A stretch of 64,000 bases of DNA from Cordylochernes scorpioides (GCA_030710605.1 CP092874.1:45472665-45536664); one strand, 5' to 3'. Shown: positions 20,488-31,534, counted from the first letter of the stretch. The notes: a model not told the origin generated them from the letters alone. Numbers and translations: made by a program.

Positions 20488-20636
20488 ATAAGGCACAATT
20501 TGGATTATACATTATAAACACAAGGTAATAAGACCAAATCCAAATAAATAAATAGTGTGTGACGTTTTGGTAACAGCGTTGTTACCGAATCGTCATACAT
20601 TATTTATTTTTTTGGATTTGGTCTAATTACCTTGTG
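20488..20636. mobile_element. Short PLE-A palindrome with 13-bp target duplication
   Basis: Flanked by ATTATTTTCTATA (20475-20487, 20637-20649). The arms meet at GGTAACAGCGTTGTTACCGA with no CTTCAGAC segment. This short form is the template for interpreting the split unit at 4829-5372. Confidence 0.85.
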
Positions 20637-20756
20637 ATTATTTTCTATAGAAAATATTGAGCTCCTTAAATTAAAAAACTTGTTGTTTACTTATTTAGTT
20701 GCCATTTTGTTCAAGCATTTACAACACCAGTAATACACCTGTCTTAAACATGTTGC

Positions 20757-20900
20757 AGTCAAACCTCACTATAACAACATCACTTGGGACCAAGATTATT
20801 TGTGTTATGATTGTTGTTAAAAAACATTAGGAACTTAGAACTTAACAATTATGATGTTGTAAATTTGTTGCTGATATAATGGAGGCTGTTATAATTGATT
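20757..20900. mobile_element. TcMar-like MITE fragment
   Basis: CAGTCAAACCTCACTATAAC at the left followed by ACATCACTTGGGACCAAG. A second copy of the same family lies at 50386-50525. Right end not defined. Confidence 0.5.
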
Positions 20901-20954
20901 TAGTTCCCTTAGACAGATTTATACTCCAGCTGTTTTGGTCAGTTGTGGTGCCTT

Positions 20955-21412
20955 GATAAGGTACAATTTGGATTATAGATTAGAGATTTAACAATTAACA
21001 TAATTTTATTGATATCTTGTCAATACATGCAAAAGTGGAACAGTCTGCACTATTGATTTTAAATAATAATTAGATATACGTATATACAACTTATTGTACA
21101 ATGAATATGTACATGGCGCCTCTGCTGCAGTGGCAGAGTTTGGTGGAGAATTACCAGCAGGACTCCAGTGACACCACACCTTAGATTATAAACACAAGGT
21201 AATAAGACCCAATCCAAATAAATATTGTGTGATGTTTTGGTAACAGCATTGTTACCATCATCAGACTAAAGTACTAAATCTTCATTCAGTGTCATTCACT
21301 TTTGTCTTTCACTTTTTGTCTGTACTTTTGTCTGAAGATGGTAACAAAATTATTATAGGAATGACACACACTATTTATTTATTTGAATTTGGTCTTATTA
21401 CCATGTGTTTCA
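20955..21412. mobile_element. PLE-A unit interrupted by a 195-bp insert
   Basis: Outer part 20955-20988 (GATAAGGTACAATTTGGATT) is separated from the rest (21183-21412, ATTATAAACACAAGGTAATAA onward). The intervening 20989-21182 is flanked by TTAGA repeats and unrelated to PLE-A; it includes GGCGCCTCTGCTGCAGTGGC. The remainder shows both arms around a CATTCAGTGTCATTCACT centre. Confidence 0.65.
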
Positions 21413-21485
21413 GTTGTGGTGCCATTTGGGGGGTTATACATAAGTCAGAAGGTAGTCCCATATTTTAGTGACATTTTTCTTTCCA

Positions 21486-21640
21486 TTCAATTATATCAAG
21501 GTGTCAAGTAATGGATCTTGAGCTCTTTGATAGTGTCTGTGCTGGGGATGGGTAGATATCATTAATGGATGAGCTGATGCAGATGTGGTTTGGGTTTGCA
21601 GGTTGACACTTGGCACATAGTGGGGAAATCTTGAAACCGC
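21486..21640 (-). repeat. RTE-like 3' end fragment
   Basis: Matches the inverse of 24978-25140 and 54514-54605 (GTGTCTGTGCTGGGGATGGG, GGTTGACACTTGGCACATAG). Confidence 0.45.
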
Positions 21641-22187
21641 TCTAGAAGGATATTGTCTGTTGAGGATCAGACTAAAATCTGAATATCAAGGACTGCTGTC
21701 CTCTTAGGAGGACAGACTATGTGCTTGTTCCCTCTGCTCTGTACTGGTCTGACAGCTATTCCTGTTGACATTGGAACTTGATGGTACAAAGGAGGTCTCT
21801 CTTTCATCTAGTAGGCTTCAGGATGGCCCAGAACTCAGAGTCTTCCATTTTTAGGAATTCCAACATGACCTCAAAGCCATTATACTGTGACACAAGAGTT
21901 GGCTGGGAGTCGGTAACAGCGTTGCTACCATTCTCAGCCAGAAAGTACAAATTGGAATACAAAGAAGGGTAGTCTGTTGATGGCAGTAGTGTTGTCACCT
22001 ATTGACTACTTAATTATGGCTTGGACCAGAGCCACCTTCTCATATCAATATATTTATGTCTGGAATTATCTTAATGGAATTGATCCCTCCATCAACCTTT
22101 CACCATGTAATTTCAACATTCCAGTGACCAACTGTTGCTCTTTACAAGACAATCCTAGCAGAGTGCTTAATCAAATTTAGACTAGTA
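21641..22187. other. No recognised feature
   Basis: Short ORFs overlap on both strands between 21778 and 21998, with no domain. Confidence 0.4.
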
Positions 22188-22362
22188 CAGTAGAACCTCC
22201 CTTGAGCCGACACCCCGCTAGTGGACACCTCTCTACAAAGGATAGTTTTCATTTACAAAATTATCATTTTTACTATTTAGCAACTCTCCGGTAAGAGGAC
22301 ACCTCTCCCTAAAGGACACTTTGGCTCTGCAACTAGGTGTCCTTTACGGGGAGGTTCTACTG
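22188..22362. mobile_element. MITE-C, near-intact copy
   Basis: 175 bp from CAGTAGAACCTCC to GAGGTTCTACTG with TA on both sides (22186-22187, 22363-22364). Confidence 0.9.
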
Positions 22363-22459
22363 TAGTTCCCTAGAAAAGGGCGAAGAGAGTTGGTCATCTA
22401 AATAGCAGAATAAAGATGAAAGGTTGATGTGGTATCTATCCATTCAAATAATCTGTTTA

Positions 22460-23143
22460 AAATTAAACGAAAAAACATGGTGAAGGAAGACAAGTTTCTT
22501 TTATTGATGCATAGGTGCAAGCTTCCGGGTAAAAAACCCTTCAACAGGCGAGAAATGATGAGCGACTTATAAGGACTATGGTACAAATGGTAGGAAAGAA
22601 TAAATATATATAAAAAAGAAAGTTTTTAAACTATTTATATATGTTGATATTAACGGAAGAACCGATTTTTGAGAAAAGTAAATATTAAATCTGCAGTCTG
22701 AAACCACGAGACGGCGCATGATTAGGGCTATTGAAATAAACATGAGGGAGGTTTAAATAAAGGACAAGAGAGGATGATAAGCTTCTGGAAGATCTATTTT
22801 TCTGTTGATGCTGTTCAGTTTGTGGGATACTATGGATTCTAGGATAAGTCTTTGGTGTAAGATATGTATGTGCCTGTAATGTATGGTGGGGTTATTGATG
22901 TTGAAAGTGTGGCCTGTGCTCTGTATATGTTGATAAATGAGGGATTTGGTATCTTGCCTAGAAATATTACGGGAATGTTCAGTCATCCTGATGGCCACAG
23001 ATCTACCTGTCTCACCAACGTAAGTGGCAGGACACTGTTCACATGAGTTCACATTCTCGCCTGTTGAAGGGTTTTTTACCCGAAAGCTTGCACCTATGCA
23101 TCAATAAAAGAAACTCTTCTTCCTTCACCATGTTTTTTCGTTT
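22460..23143 (-). mobile_element. Penelope-like element, family PLE-C, truncated
   Basis: About 90-bp ends in inverted orientation (left 22460-22553, right 23054-23143), sharing AACATGGTGAAGGAAGA, TTTATTGATGCATAGGTGCA and AACCCTTCAACAGGCGAG. The ends carry CTGTTGA, an extra A, GGGT-TTTTT-ACCC, GAAAGC, a hammerhead-like order. Between them lies only the GIY-YIG part, so the RT has been lost. Confidence 0.75.
22753..23052 (-). pseudogene. GIY-YIG endonuclease fragment of PLE-C
   Basis: The 99-residue minus-strand reading MNSCEQCPATYVGETGRSVA (Y11-V12-G13, conserved Arg17) continues into SRNISRQDTKSLIYQHIQST and GHTFNINN. CxxC before the YIG half and paired His after it fit the PLE-type CCHH arrangement. 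The GIY half and the whole RT are missing upstream, so this is a 5'-truncated copy. The open frame runs to a stop just before PLE-C noncoding sequence. Confidence 0.75.
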
Positions 23144-23655
23144 AATTTCAAATCAGGAAGAATTCTTTATCTATATTTAAATCTGTTTAAAGTGATGTTA
23201 TTATACCAAGGTTTGGCGTGGGAATATTCACATCCAGATCTTTACACACATCCAGAAAAGATTTTTTCCCCCATTATCATTTAAATGGTATCATACTCAC
23301 TTGATTAGCAATACATTGTGCTGAAATTATGTCACACACAGTTGTAATACAGTCCTCTCTCCAATATGGAGGCCAGCTATCTCTCATGGAACACCATCTG
23401 TTATTGAGAAAGTCTTTTCTGTTATTTGTATAATCAATTCCTAATCAATCTTTCCTTGGTCTACCTCTTTCTTCATTCTCCAATCCCTTCATAATAACCA
23501 ATAGATGTACACACATTGTTTACTAAAATATTTGTTATCTTTTGAATCCCACTGTTGAGAACACTACAGATGTACTAGATAGGGAATTCTATAAACATCT
23601 TTTAAAAATTATCCCTTGTGTCATTACACAATGTCATGGAGACTATTTCCATGTA
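23144..23655. other. Possible LINE remnant or unique sequence
   Basis: The minus strand near 23440-23490 reads KRGRPRKD, a string common near the C-terminus of non-LTR pol proteins, but frames are broken. Confidence 0.3.
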
Positions 23656-23960
23656 TCTTGTTTAGGATTAGTTGTGGTACAAGTCGTGCTTGGTGACTCC
23701 TATGCATGAGAGTAGATGGTCTGTGATTGTCTCCTCCTTTTTGCAGATGGTGCATTCCATAAACATTCCTGGCAGAAGTAACTACTGGCAATGCTCTACT
23801 GACCAGACAAATTTTAAGCTCAGCTTAGAGTACTATGCTGTGGAAGGCAGCAATAAACACCATCCCAAGTATACTTTTGATCATGATGTAAAGAGAATAT
23901 AATTAAGAAAGATCAGCATCAAAGGTTTCAAGAGACTAAATTCATCGAAAATAAATTCAT
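23656..23960 (-). pseudogene. Non-LTR retrotransposon C-terminal fragment
   Basis: The minus strand gives MFMECTICKKEETITDHLLS then CIGVTKHDLYHN and a stop at about 23670. CTICKKEETITDHLLSC is a C-x2-C-x8-H-x3-C cluster, as found after the RT in several LINE clades; the same spacing recurs at 61830-62090. Only this tail is visible. Confidence 0.45.
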
Positions 23961-24099
23961 AAGACAGCTGGAAGCCATAGTCTCCCTCGCACTGATGAAA
24001 ACTATATACTGAAGCCATGGAGAATACAGGTCGGCTTTTTAAAATTTATAAAAACACATAATTGACTGTTGAAAATACAAAAATTATTTCCTACAATGA

Positions 24100-24236
24100 G
24101 TTTCTTTTTATAATTGACTGTATTGATTCATCCATTGATGAGCTCTACTCATCACCAGCAGAACCATCAACAAGCTCTACAAAGCTTGATGCCCTAATAT
24201 GATTGAGTGGAGATAAGAAAAAAGAAGAATAATAAA
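24100..24236 (+). repeat. RTE-like 3' tail
   Basis: ATTGACTGTATTGATTCATCC, ACCATCAACAAGCTCTAC, ATATGATTGAGTGGAGATAA and an AAGAAGAATAAT end. Same tail as 16350, 48236 and 57220. Confidence 0.5.
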
Positions 24237-24597
24237 ATGTATCAAAGCTAGTGCTGAAGTCTATTCTCTGTAATCTTAATCTTCGTATTTGATGGAGCCA
24301 AATTTAGCCGATTTCATGACCTCAACCATAGGACAGAAGGGAATCAGAGGCTTCCCTTGTACTGATGCAAACCATACCCTGAAACCATGCTATCTAGATT
24401 GGCTCTTATTTAAAATATTCCAAAGCTAATAATAAAGGCTACCTATAATTTTAAACAGCATGATTGATCATAATCATACATCCCAAGTAGGCTTTTGATG
24501 ACAATAATATAGTTGCTCACTCAACAGATCATCATCAAAGCTTCCAAGAGACTAAATTCATTGAACCAACCAACCCTTTGAAGATCTTCATAAATGA

Positions 24598-24730
24598 TAA
24601 AGCACAATTTGGATTATAGATTATAAACACAAGGTAATACGACAAAATCCAAATAAAGGTGACATTTTGGTAACATCGTTGTTACACACTTTATTTTTCT
24701 GGATTTGGTCTTATTACCATGTGTTATCTC
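24598..24730. mobile_element. PLE-A palindromic unit with 9-bp target duplication
   Basis: Flanked by CATAAATGA (24589-24597, 24731-24739). The left arm has lost the AGTGTGT segment. Confidence 0.75.
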
Positions 24731-24977
24731 CATAAATGAAATTACAAGAGTAGATGTTGTTGCAGTTAAAGGATTGGTATTAAGAAAAAGGATAGATAAG
24801 GGTAGGACGGAGAGAGAGAGGTGTCCCACATTGCGATGGAGAGGAGCCAGGATGATCCCAATAATTCCCAGAAAGATATCAGGTGAAGTTGGAGGGCTTC
24901 CAAAGTCCTCCTTGTCTCACTCAACTCTTCCACTGTCAGGTTCCTCTTTGGTAGACTAGCTCTCCCCTTCTTCTTTC

Positions 24978-25140
24978 TTATCTCCACTCAACAATCATAT
25001 CAGGGTATCAAGCTTGTAGAACTTGTTGATGGTGTCTTGTGGGGATGAGTAGAGCTCATCAATGAATGAGCCAATACAGTCAATGGTGTGATTTGGGGTT
25101 GTAGGTTGACACTTAGCACATAGTGGGAAACCTAGGATAG
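24978..25140 (-). repeat. RTE-like 3' tail
   Basis: Inverse copy: CTTATCTCCACTCAACAATC, GGTATCAAGCTTGTAGAAC, GATGAGTAGAGCTCATCAAT, TTGACACTTAGCACATAGTG. Confidence 0.5.
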
Positions 25141-25325
25141 ACTGGCTGGAATATTAGAGTAGAACTTTGCTGTTACAGAAGGATGTTAGGTGTTTTACCA
25201 CCATCCACTCTTGGAAAATGAAAAAAAAAAGACAATGACTGACATAATTTAACTCAGTAAGAGGCCAGAAGAGATGAGGAGCATACATATATTGTGGGTG
25301 GTCTCTCGTGGGAGGTTTTAATGTA

Positions 25326-25484
25326 CAGTAGAACCTCCATGAGAGGACACTCTTGTTAGAGAACACTTCTCTACAAAAGATAGTTTTCATCACCAAAATT
25401 ATGCATTTTTACTAATTACCAGCTCTCTCTAAAAGGACGCTTTGACACTCTGCAATTGGTGTTATTTAGTGAAAGGTTCTACTG
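25326..25484. mobile_element. MITE-C copy
   Basis: CAGTAGAACCTCCATGAGAG to AAGGTTCTACTG; TA before, TT after. Confidence 0.8.
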
Positions 25485-25509
25485 TTTTTTTTATATCAAT
25501 ATTAGGGAA

Positions 25510-25700
25510 CTAGCTGAGCTACCCGGGCAACGCCCTGGGTTTACCCGAAGGGCCCACAGAGACATTAAGAGTATAAATAGTGGCTTGAAAATTGCAATGG
25601 GTGCAATCTTATTTCCAAGAAACATCATTTCAAATATAAGAGTGAGTAAAAATACTTTCTAAGTATATACATTCGGTTTGATCTTATATATTTATATATC
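25510..25700 (-). mobile_element. Helitron 3' end fragment
   Basis: CTAG at 25510-25513 next to host A, then CTACCCGGGCAACGCCCTGG, the inverse of the family 3' hairpin. The 5' part differs from the 707-bp Helitrons; border unclear. Confidence 0.5.
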
Positions 25701-26090
25701 AAAATGAGAATGGAATCATTCATAACAGACCTAATCATTAACATATTAAAGAGCACAGTGCAAAAATGTAGAAAATTAAAGTATAGAGCAGTAGGGGAAA
25801 TAGGTAAATGAAGAGAAAACTGATAATCAAAATAAGTGATAATAAATAGTGTATTAGTTAATTCAAAATTTAATTATAAAAGTTAATACACAAAGTTCCT
25901 TTCAGGTGAGAAACTACAGGCATTGGTGCTTATTCCTAAAAAAAATATTTAAAATGAAAAAATATTTTTTTCAACAAATCATAAAATAAAGTTGCAAACA
26001 ACACAACTATATTGAAGATAAGACAACATATAAAAGGAATGAATTATTTAAAGGACCTCATAAAAAAACTACATTTATAGTTTTTTATAT
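25701..26090. other. No recognised feature
   Basis: Very AT-rich, no ORF. A short string TTTCAGGTGAGAAACTA recurs at 28670-28690. Confidence 0.4.
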
Positions 26091-26096
26091 TAAAAA

Positions 26097-26803
26097 CTAG
26101 CCGAATGACCCGGGCAACGCCCAGGTTTTACCCGATTAAATGTTTTTATTCAAATACTATTCGTTACAATTGTAAATTGGCGCCGTGGATGTCACTCTTG
26201 TGAAACGTCCCGCTCCAAACTTTGTGTCTGAGAAGCGATATTTTTATAAAGAGATGATCTGGCTTTGTGTCTTCTGCTCGAATGAATGTTTTTCTGTTAG
26301 AATTTTGTTCCTGCACACTAAAAATGAACTGGCTTCACCCGTGGTCTCAGCTTTTTGGAATTTTTCCCGATATAATTTTGTATCTGATAATCAAACATGA
26401 TACAGCAATATTGTCATAATCATTTTCTGACTAAAAAAACAACTATTTTTGCCCAGAACCTGTCAATTTTATTTTTTATTGGCTAAAAATCCGATAAATA
26501 TATTTTCCAGATTTTTCTCTATGTCCTGTTAAAACACGTTTTACATGTACATTAGGTCAGCTGATATTACCTCCCATCTTCACCGCTAGAGGCACTGCTT
26601 GCGAGCGAAAAGGCAAATTTGCAACACAATTTGCAAATAATTCGAAGAATATTCGGGATAGAGCCTTGAAATTTTTACTATAAGTTTTTCCAGATTCTAC
26701 TCTATATACTGTTAAAATTTCAGTCAGATTAGTTACGTATTGTGGACGTGTATAGCCGACATAGATACCCACATACATACACTGACTTTTATATATATAG
26801 GGA
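26097..26803 (-). mobile_element. Non-autonomous Helitron, 707 bp
   Basis: Minus strand starts TCCCTATATATATAAAAGTC (preceded by host A) and ends CATTCGGCTAG (followed by host T). A hairpin CCTGGGCGTTGCCCGGG lies about 10 nt before the CTAG. This matches Helitron rules: TC...CTAG, insertion between A and T, no target duplication. A partner copy lies inverted at 27762-28467. A short ORF (26811-26557) is shared by both copies but has no Rep or helicase motif. Confidence 0.8.
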
Positions 26804-26887
26804 TAGAACAATCCATAAATAAATCTTTAATTAAAAAGGCATATATTGGTAAAATAAATAATATTTTGATCCAATATATGCCTTTTT

Positions 26888-26967
26888 AAAATGATACTCG
26901 AAGTTACACCGCATGAGTTTCTTTTCAAGAAAAGAAACTCATGCGGTGTAACTTCGAGTATCGTTTT
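26888..26967. repeat. 80-bp hairpin, 39-bp arms, 2-nt loop
   Basis: Arms AAAATGATACTCGAAGTTAC through CGCATGAGTTTCTTTTC and its complement differ at one position (T/C). Flanked on the left by outer segments of the second PLE family (CCAATATATGCCTTTTT), so it may be the core of another palindromic PLE derivative. Confidence 0.85.
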
Positions 26968-27025
26968 AGAATCACATGCCGCAGTGTATTATATATGCCC
27001 TTTTAATTAAAGTTTTATATATATA

Positions 27026-27235
27026 CAGTATAACCTTGTTAATTCGACACATGATATATTGACCATTTTTGGATGTCCTGACCTACGGTAAATCATATAA
27101 CAAACTGTAATTCGAAACTATCGATAATCCGACTCTTTCAATAATTCGACCATCTTAAAAATTCAAATTTAGACAGTTGATTGTTGTTTAAATACAACTT
27201 TACCGCTAAAAAGGTATTACAGAGGCGATGGTGGC
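27026..27235 (+). mobile_element. Tigger-B left-end fragment
   Basis: CAGTATAACCTTGTTAATTC with TA before it, through ACCGCTAAAAAGGTATTACA, then lost. Confidence 0.75.
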
Positions 27236-27330
27236 AACTGAAAATGTACAAAATTTATGTGTAGAGTAGTTAAAAAAGGGTTAGAAAAGGTAAGATCCAA
27301 ATCGAAATAATCCCTATATATAAAAAAGTC

Positions 27331-27741
27331 TATCAAATTACAAAACTATTTTAGAGGCGTAATATTCTTTTTAAAATAAAAATGTATTCATCGAAATATA
27401 ATTGTTCGAATAAAAGACACAAATTGATATTTGCGGAAGAGCGATTGCTCGAAGCTTATTATATATTTATAATTATATGTAATTTGCTGTCCTAAAAGCT
27501 TATGTCCATAGTTCATCTAAAATACCCATTCAAAGAGTCAAGCATCAGTATCACTATAAAAGGAAGTTCCAAAAATGCAATATAACAGCGGTATGGTAGA
27601 TTAAACTGGCGAAACCGCTGGGAGGGTTCACCACTGATGAGCCAGGCCCTCCCTTTAATTTTTCCATTGCAGTAAGGGCAGTAGAAATTGTTTTATTTTA
27701 AAAAGAATATTACGCCTCTAAAATAGTTTTGTAATTTGATA
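27331..27741. repeat. Perfect 51-bp inverted repeat around 310 bp
   Basis: 27331-27381 (TATCAAATTACAAAACTATT ... TTAAAATAAAA) is the exact reverse complement of 27691-27741. It encloses a family E copy. A Helitron-like 5' string TCCCTATATATAAAAAAGTC starts about 20 bp before the left arm. Confidence 0.85.
27450..27700. repeat. Interspersed repeat family E, inverted copy
   Basis: Contains AAAGCTTATGTCCATAG, GGTAGATTAAACTGGCGAAA and CACTGATGAGCCAGGCCCTC, the inverse of the 18753 and 19120 copies. Confidence 0.6.
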
Positions 27742-27761
27742 ACAGAAGGCGTGCTAGTGCA

Positions 27762-28467
27762 TCGAAATATAAAAGTCTATGTATGTATGTGTGTTTGTTC
27801 CTATGTCGGCTATACACGTCCACAATACGTAACTAATCTAACTGAATTTTTTTCAGTATATAGAGTAGAATCTGGAAAAACTTATAGTGAAAATTCCAGG
27901 TCTCTATCCCGAATATTTTTCGAGTTATTTGCAAATTGCGTTGCGAATTTGCCCTTTCGCTCGCAAGCAGCGCCTCTAGCGGTGAAAATGGGAGGTAATA
28001 TCAGCTGACCTAATGTACATGTAAAACGTGTTTCAACAGGACATAGAGAAAAATCTGGAAGATATATTTATCGGATTTTTAGCCAAGAAAATTTGAAATT
28101 GAAAGGTTCTGGACAAAAATAGCTGTATTTTATTCAGAAAATTATCATGACAATATTGCTGTATCATGTTTGATTATCAGATACAAAATTATAACGGGAA
28201 CATTTTCAAAAAGCAGAGACCACGGGTAAAGCCAGCTCATTTTTAGTATCCAAGAACAAAATTCTAACAGAAAAACATTCATTCGAGCAGAAGATACAAA
28301 GCCAGATCATCTTTCTATAAAAATATCGCTTCTCAGACACAAAGTTTGGAGCGGGATGTTTCACAAGAGTGACATCCACGGCGCCAATTTATAATTGTAA
28401 CGAATAGTATTTGAATAAAAGCATTTAATCGGGTAAAACCCAGGCGTTGCCCGGGTCATTCGGCTAG
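27762..28467 (+). mobile_element. Non-autonomous Helitron, 706 bp
   Basis: Starts A|TCGAAATATAAAAGTCTATG and ends GTCATTCGGCTAG|T, with hairpin CCCAGGCGTTGCCCGGG. Same family and length as 26097-26803, in opposite orientation. Shares the 84-90 residue open segment (VGYTRPQYVTNLTE), which may simply reflect common descent. Confidence 0.8.
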
Positions 28468-28480
28468 TTGAAAATAAATA

Positions 28481-28617
28481 TGATAAGGCACAATGTGTTC
28501 AGTACTTATATATCCCTGTATACAGGCATTCAGTACTTTTGTCTGAAGATGGTAACAACGCTGTTACTGAAACGTCACACACTATTTATTTATTTGGATT
28601 GGGTCTTATTACCTTGT
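28481..28617. mobile_element. PLE-A unit inserted at the Helitron edge
   Basis: Flanked by GTTGAAAATAAATA at 28467-28480 and 28618-28631 (14 bp). The left copy overlaps the last G of the Helitron, so this insertion came after the Helitron. The right arm is intact; the left arm is largely replaced. Confidence 0.8.
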
Positions 28618-28746
28618 GTTGAAAATAAATAGTTTATTATAACAAACAAATAATACAAAAAAAAATCCTTTCAGGTGAGAAACTATAGGCATTGGTTAAA
28701 TTTATATAAATATATTCAAAATGAAAAAAAAAAAAAAAAGTAATTA

Positions 28747-29027
28747 CACCTATCCCCCGATTTACACCCTACTTTTTTTACACATTTTCGCTTTTACACG
28801 GTTTTCCAAATAAGTTTTTTTTTTTTTTTTTTTATCGCACTATACAAAATGCTACTGTGATTGAACACATGCGCTGTGTACACATCTCATGAGGAATCCC
28901 GAGCTTATGTGCTGACTACATATTTTAACCTGTCAATGCATTTTATTTTTATTTCTGTGTTCACCTATCCCCCGATTTACACGTTTTTCTCAGGAACGTA
29001 TCTACCGTGTAAATCGGGGGATAGGTG
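28747..29027. mobile_element. 281-bp MITE with CACCTATCCCCCG ends
   Basis: Inverted ends CACCTATCCCCCGATTTACA and their complement, TA on both sides (28745-28746, 29028-29029). A third copy of the end sequence lies inside at about 28967-28984, in direct orientation to the left end. TA duplication suggests Tc1/mariner superfamily. Confidence 0.8.
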
Positions 29028-29029
29028 TA

Positions 29030-29929
29030 TTTTGCTCCTCCACATTCTCATGTTTGGTAAGCTATTTCTGGTGAGGAACTATAGCCATTGGTGAAATATT
29101 TAGATAAATACATTTAAATTATAAAAAATAAAACAAATCAGAAAATAAAATTGCAATTCTAGTTTTTTATATATCTGGGTTCAACTTTACATGTATGCTA
29201 TCCAAATTTCGCACTTGATAAAAAGCCACATAGAACTGTCCATGTGTAAACACAGGCTCTTGTAGCAAGAGACCCACTCTAGCAAAGGTTAGGCCTTGAG
29301 CCTTTATTTATAGTCGTAACAAAACCCAAGCTTGTGGAAACTGAGGCCTCTTCAGAATGAAGGAAAGGCTGTTATCAGAAGGAGCAAAAGAAGAACAAAA
29401 AGAACATGTTTTAAAAACAAACAATTAGATGATGATAAATAACAAATATAAGATAAACAACATTTGAAGGCAAAAAATCTAAGATTTCAAAATTGAATAA
29501 ATTAAAATAAATGAATCTATTAATATTTGGAAAATAAAAATAAAACTGTCATGTGAAGCAAAAAATAATGAAAATTTTGGTATATAGATGGATACTTATA
29601 GCTAAGTATCTTTGGAGGAGATAGCTTCAAACTTTACAACTGGAAACTCTGTTAGCCTATTATCTATATAGATTGTAAAAAATAACATCAACTTTTTTTT
29701 CAGTGATGTTTTGACAATCCATTTCAAAGGAGAGAGTTCTCATATAAAAGTTAATATATTTATTAAGCAGTAACTACTTTAAAAAATACTAATAAAACTT
29801 TGTTCAAATGCGCATTTGGGGTGTTGGCTCAAATACACTATAAGCTGGATATATACAGGTAACCAATAGGACAATTTTGAAATAGAGAAATTAATAATCG
29901 GGATGATATTATATATGTATATACATGTA
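29030..29929. other. No recognised feature
   Basis: AT-rich; no family shared with the rest of the window and no ORF worth reporting. Confidence 0.4.
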
Positions 29930-30010
29930 TATATGGTATATATAGGTATATAACTATATATATAACCATATATAACAATATAGGTATATATATGGTATAT
30001 ATAGTATATA
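29915..30010. repeat. AT microsatellite with GGTATATA variants
   Basis: TATATATG/GGTATATATAGG-type alternating tract that abuts the TA insertion site of Tigger-A. Confidence 0.8.
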
Positions 30011-31264
30011 CAGTAAAACCCCTCTATAGTGAACCCCATTGGGACGGGACTTTTGGTTCACTATAGCCACGGTTCACTATAGCCACGGTTTAGGTATTTA
30101 AATTTTTTTTGAGGATATAATTAAAGGGCATGCGCAAAAAAAAAAAAAAAAAAAAAAGCTACCTCTTAATATTGGCTGCTTATTTCCCCCTAAAAATTAA
30201 CCTATTTCTATATATTAAAGCTGTATATTAAAATAAAAACAAAATCATGTGAAAATATTGCCTTTTTGATCAGTTCCTCTGATAATTTAATTAGTATAAA
30301 TGCAACCTGCCCCCCATATGTAAAAAAAATCCAAGAAAAGTATACCTTATATATAAAAATTAAATAAAAACTTTATTAATAATATTTTAAAAGGTATAAA
30401 AATATATTTTATATAAATAAATATTATATTACAATATAGGATACAAAGGCTTACTTGAAGAAGTCTGTTATTTTTTTCTGCTTTAACATATTTCTCAAAA
30501 ATTTGGTTTCATATCTAGCAAAGAAATCTTCATTTTTTAAAATGAATCCTAGCTTGTACTAACCACGTATACAAGGCTTCTAAAAGTGGATAATGACACT
30601 GACGATAGCGGCAATAGTTGGGATTGATTCCTCTTTGTAGCATTTTTTTTTTATAGTCTTCTTTTTTGCCCCATATCGTAGAAATGCTACTTTTGCTCAT
30701 TTTCATTTTCTTCCGAAGTTCCGCTTGCGATGTACCACTCTCAATAGCTTTTATGATGGTTAATTTCTTTTCAAGTGATATCTTGGTACGAGCGACTTTT
30801 TCTTTGGCACTTCCATTATCTTTTAACACTGGTTTTAATAATTTAAATCATGTTTTAAGGAATTTTCCTAATGTAGAGTTAAGAAATTTAGTTTTCAATA
30901 AGGCATGAAAAAATTATAAAAGTGCGCATAGAACGTGAATAAAAACACCCAATGTCGCTAAATTCTTTGTTTTGAATTGCGATCTGTGAGCTAGAGCTCA
31001 CACAAAATTTTAATTAGTTTTGAAAATTATAATTTTGGAATTTTAGAATTAAAATTAAAAGTTCGTATATGCATGGTATTTTTGATATAATTTAATATTT
31101 TGGGACCAAAAATCGGTTCGTTATAGCGATAGTTCGCTAGTTTGAAAAGTGAAAATTTCGTTATAACGATGGTAATTTTAATGGAATGGAATTGGGATTT
31201 TCGATGGGTTCATTATAAGGGAAGGTTCATTATATCCATGGTTCGTCTTAGCGGGGTTTTACTG
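30011..31264 (-). mobile_element. Tigger-A element with transposase remnant
   Basis: Ends CAGTAAAACCCCTCTATAG and GCGGGGTTTTACTG with TA both sides. 1254 bp. The transposase is on the minus strand and only its N-terminal part survives. Confidence 0.85.
30530..30829 (-). pseudogene. pogo/Tigger transposase, N-terminal HTH only
   Basis: About 99 residues. SLEKKLTIIKAIESGTSQAE then LRKKMKMSKSSISTIWGKKE is the first helix-turn-helix of pogo/Tigger/CENP-B-type DNA-binding domains (residues 18-60). The second CENP-B-type HTH and the DDE catalytic domain are absent. An ATG at 30817 lies near the N-terminus and an earlier start codon would add a few residues. It could encode a DNA-binding-only protein for the Tigger-A ends, but most likely it is debris. 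Confidence 0.75.
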
Positions 31265-31534
31265 TATGTATATATATATATATAGATGGTTGTTTTGCAA
31301 TGAATTTTTTATTGCAAATATTAAAAATATATATTATATATTTTTCAAATGCTCATTTTGGTCCGAATATCTTTATTATTTCCAATATTTTGTATCACAC
31401 CAAACTTTATTGGGGAACATATGGCTGTTTTGAGAGATTCACATATCGCTTCACTTGCTTATATAACTGCTATAAAATTTAAAATATGTAAAACTTACTA
31501 AATATGTATATACATTTAAAAAATTAATCAAATA

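Noticed and set aside
24766..24987. Minus-strand exon reading KKKGRASLPKRNLTVEELSE.
   Set aside because: No splice sites at either end, and it adjoins RTE-type tail sequence; could be LINE or unique sequence. Not supported as a gene.
27595..27660. Family E repeats show CTGGCGAAAC ... CACTGATGAGCCAG, a type II hammerhead order with a 5-bp stem II.
   Set aside because: Only about five bases separate the would-be cleavage site from CTGATGA, so stem I cannot form, and the GAAA is mutated in other copies (GAGA, TAAA). Treated as chance.
26557..28008. Homologous 84-90 codon ORFs in the two 707-bp Helitrons.
   Set aside because: They share frame because the DNA copies are related. No Rep, helicase or other motif, no start-codon context and stops outside the shared block.
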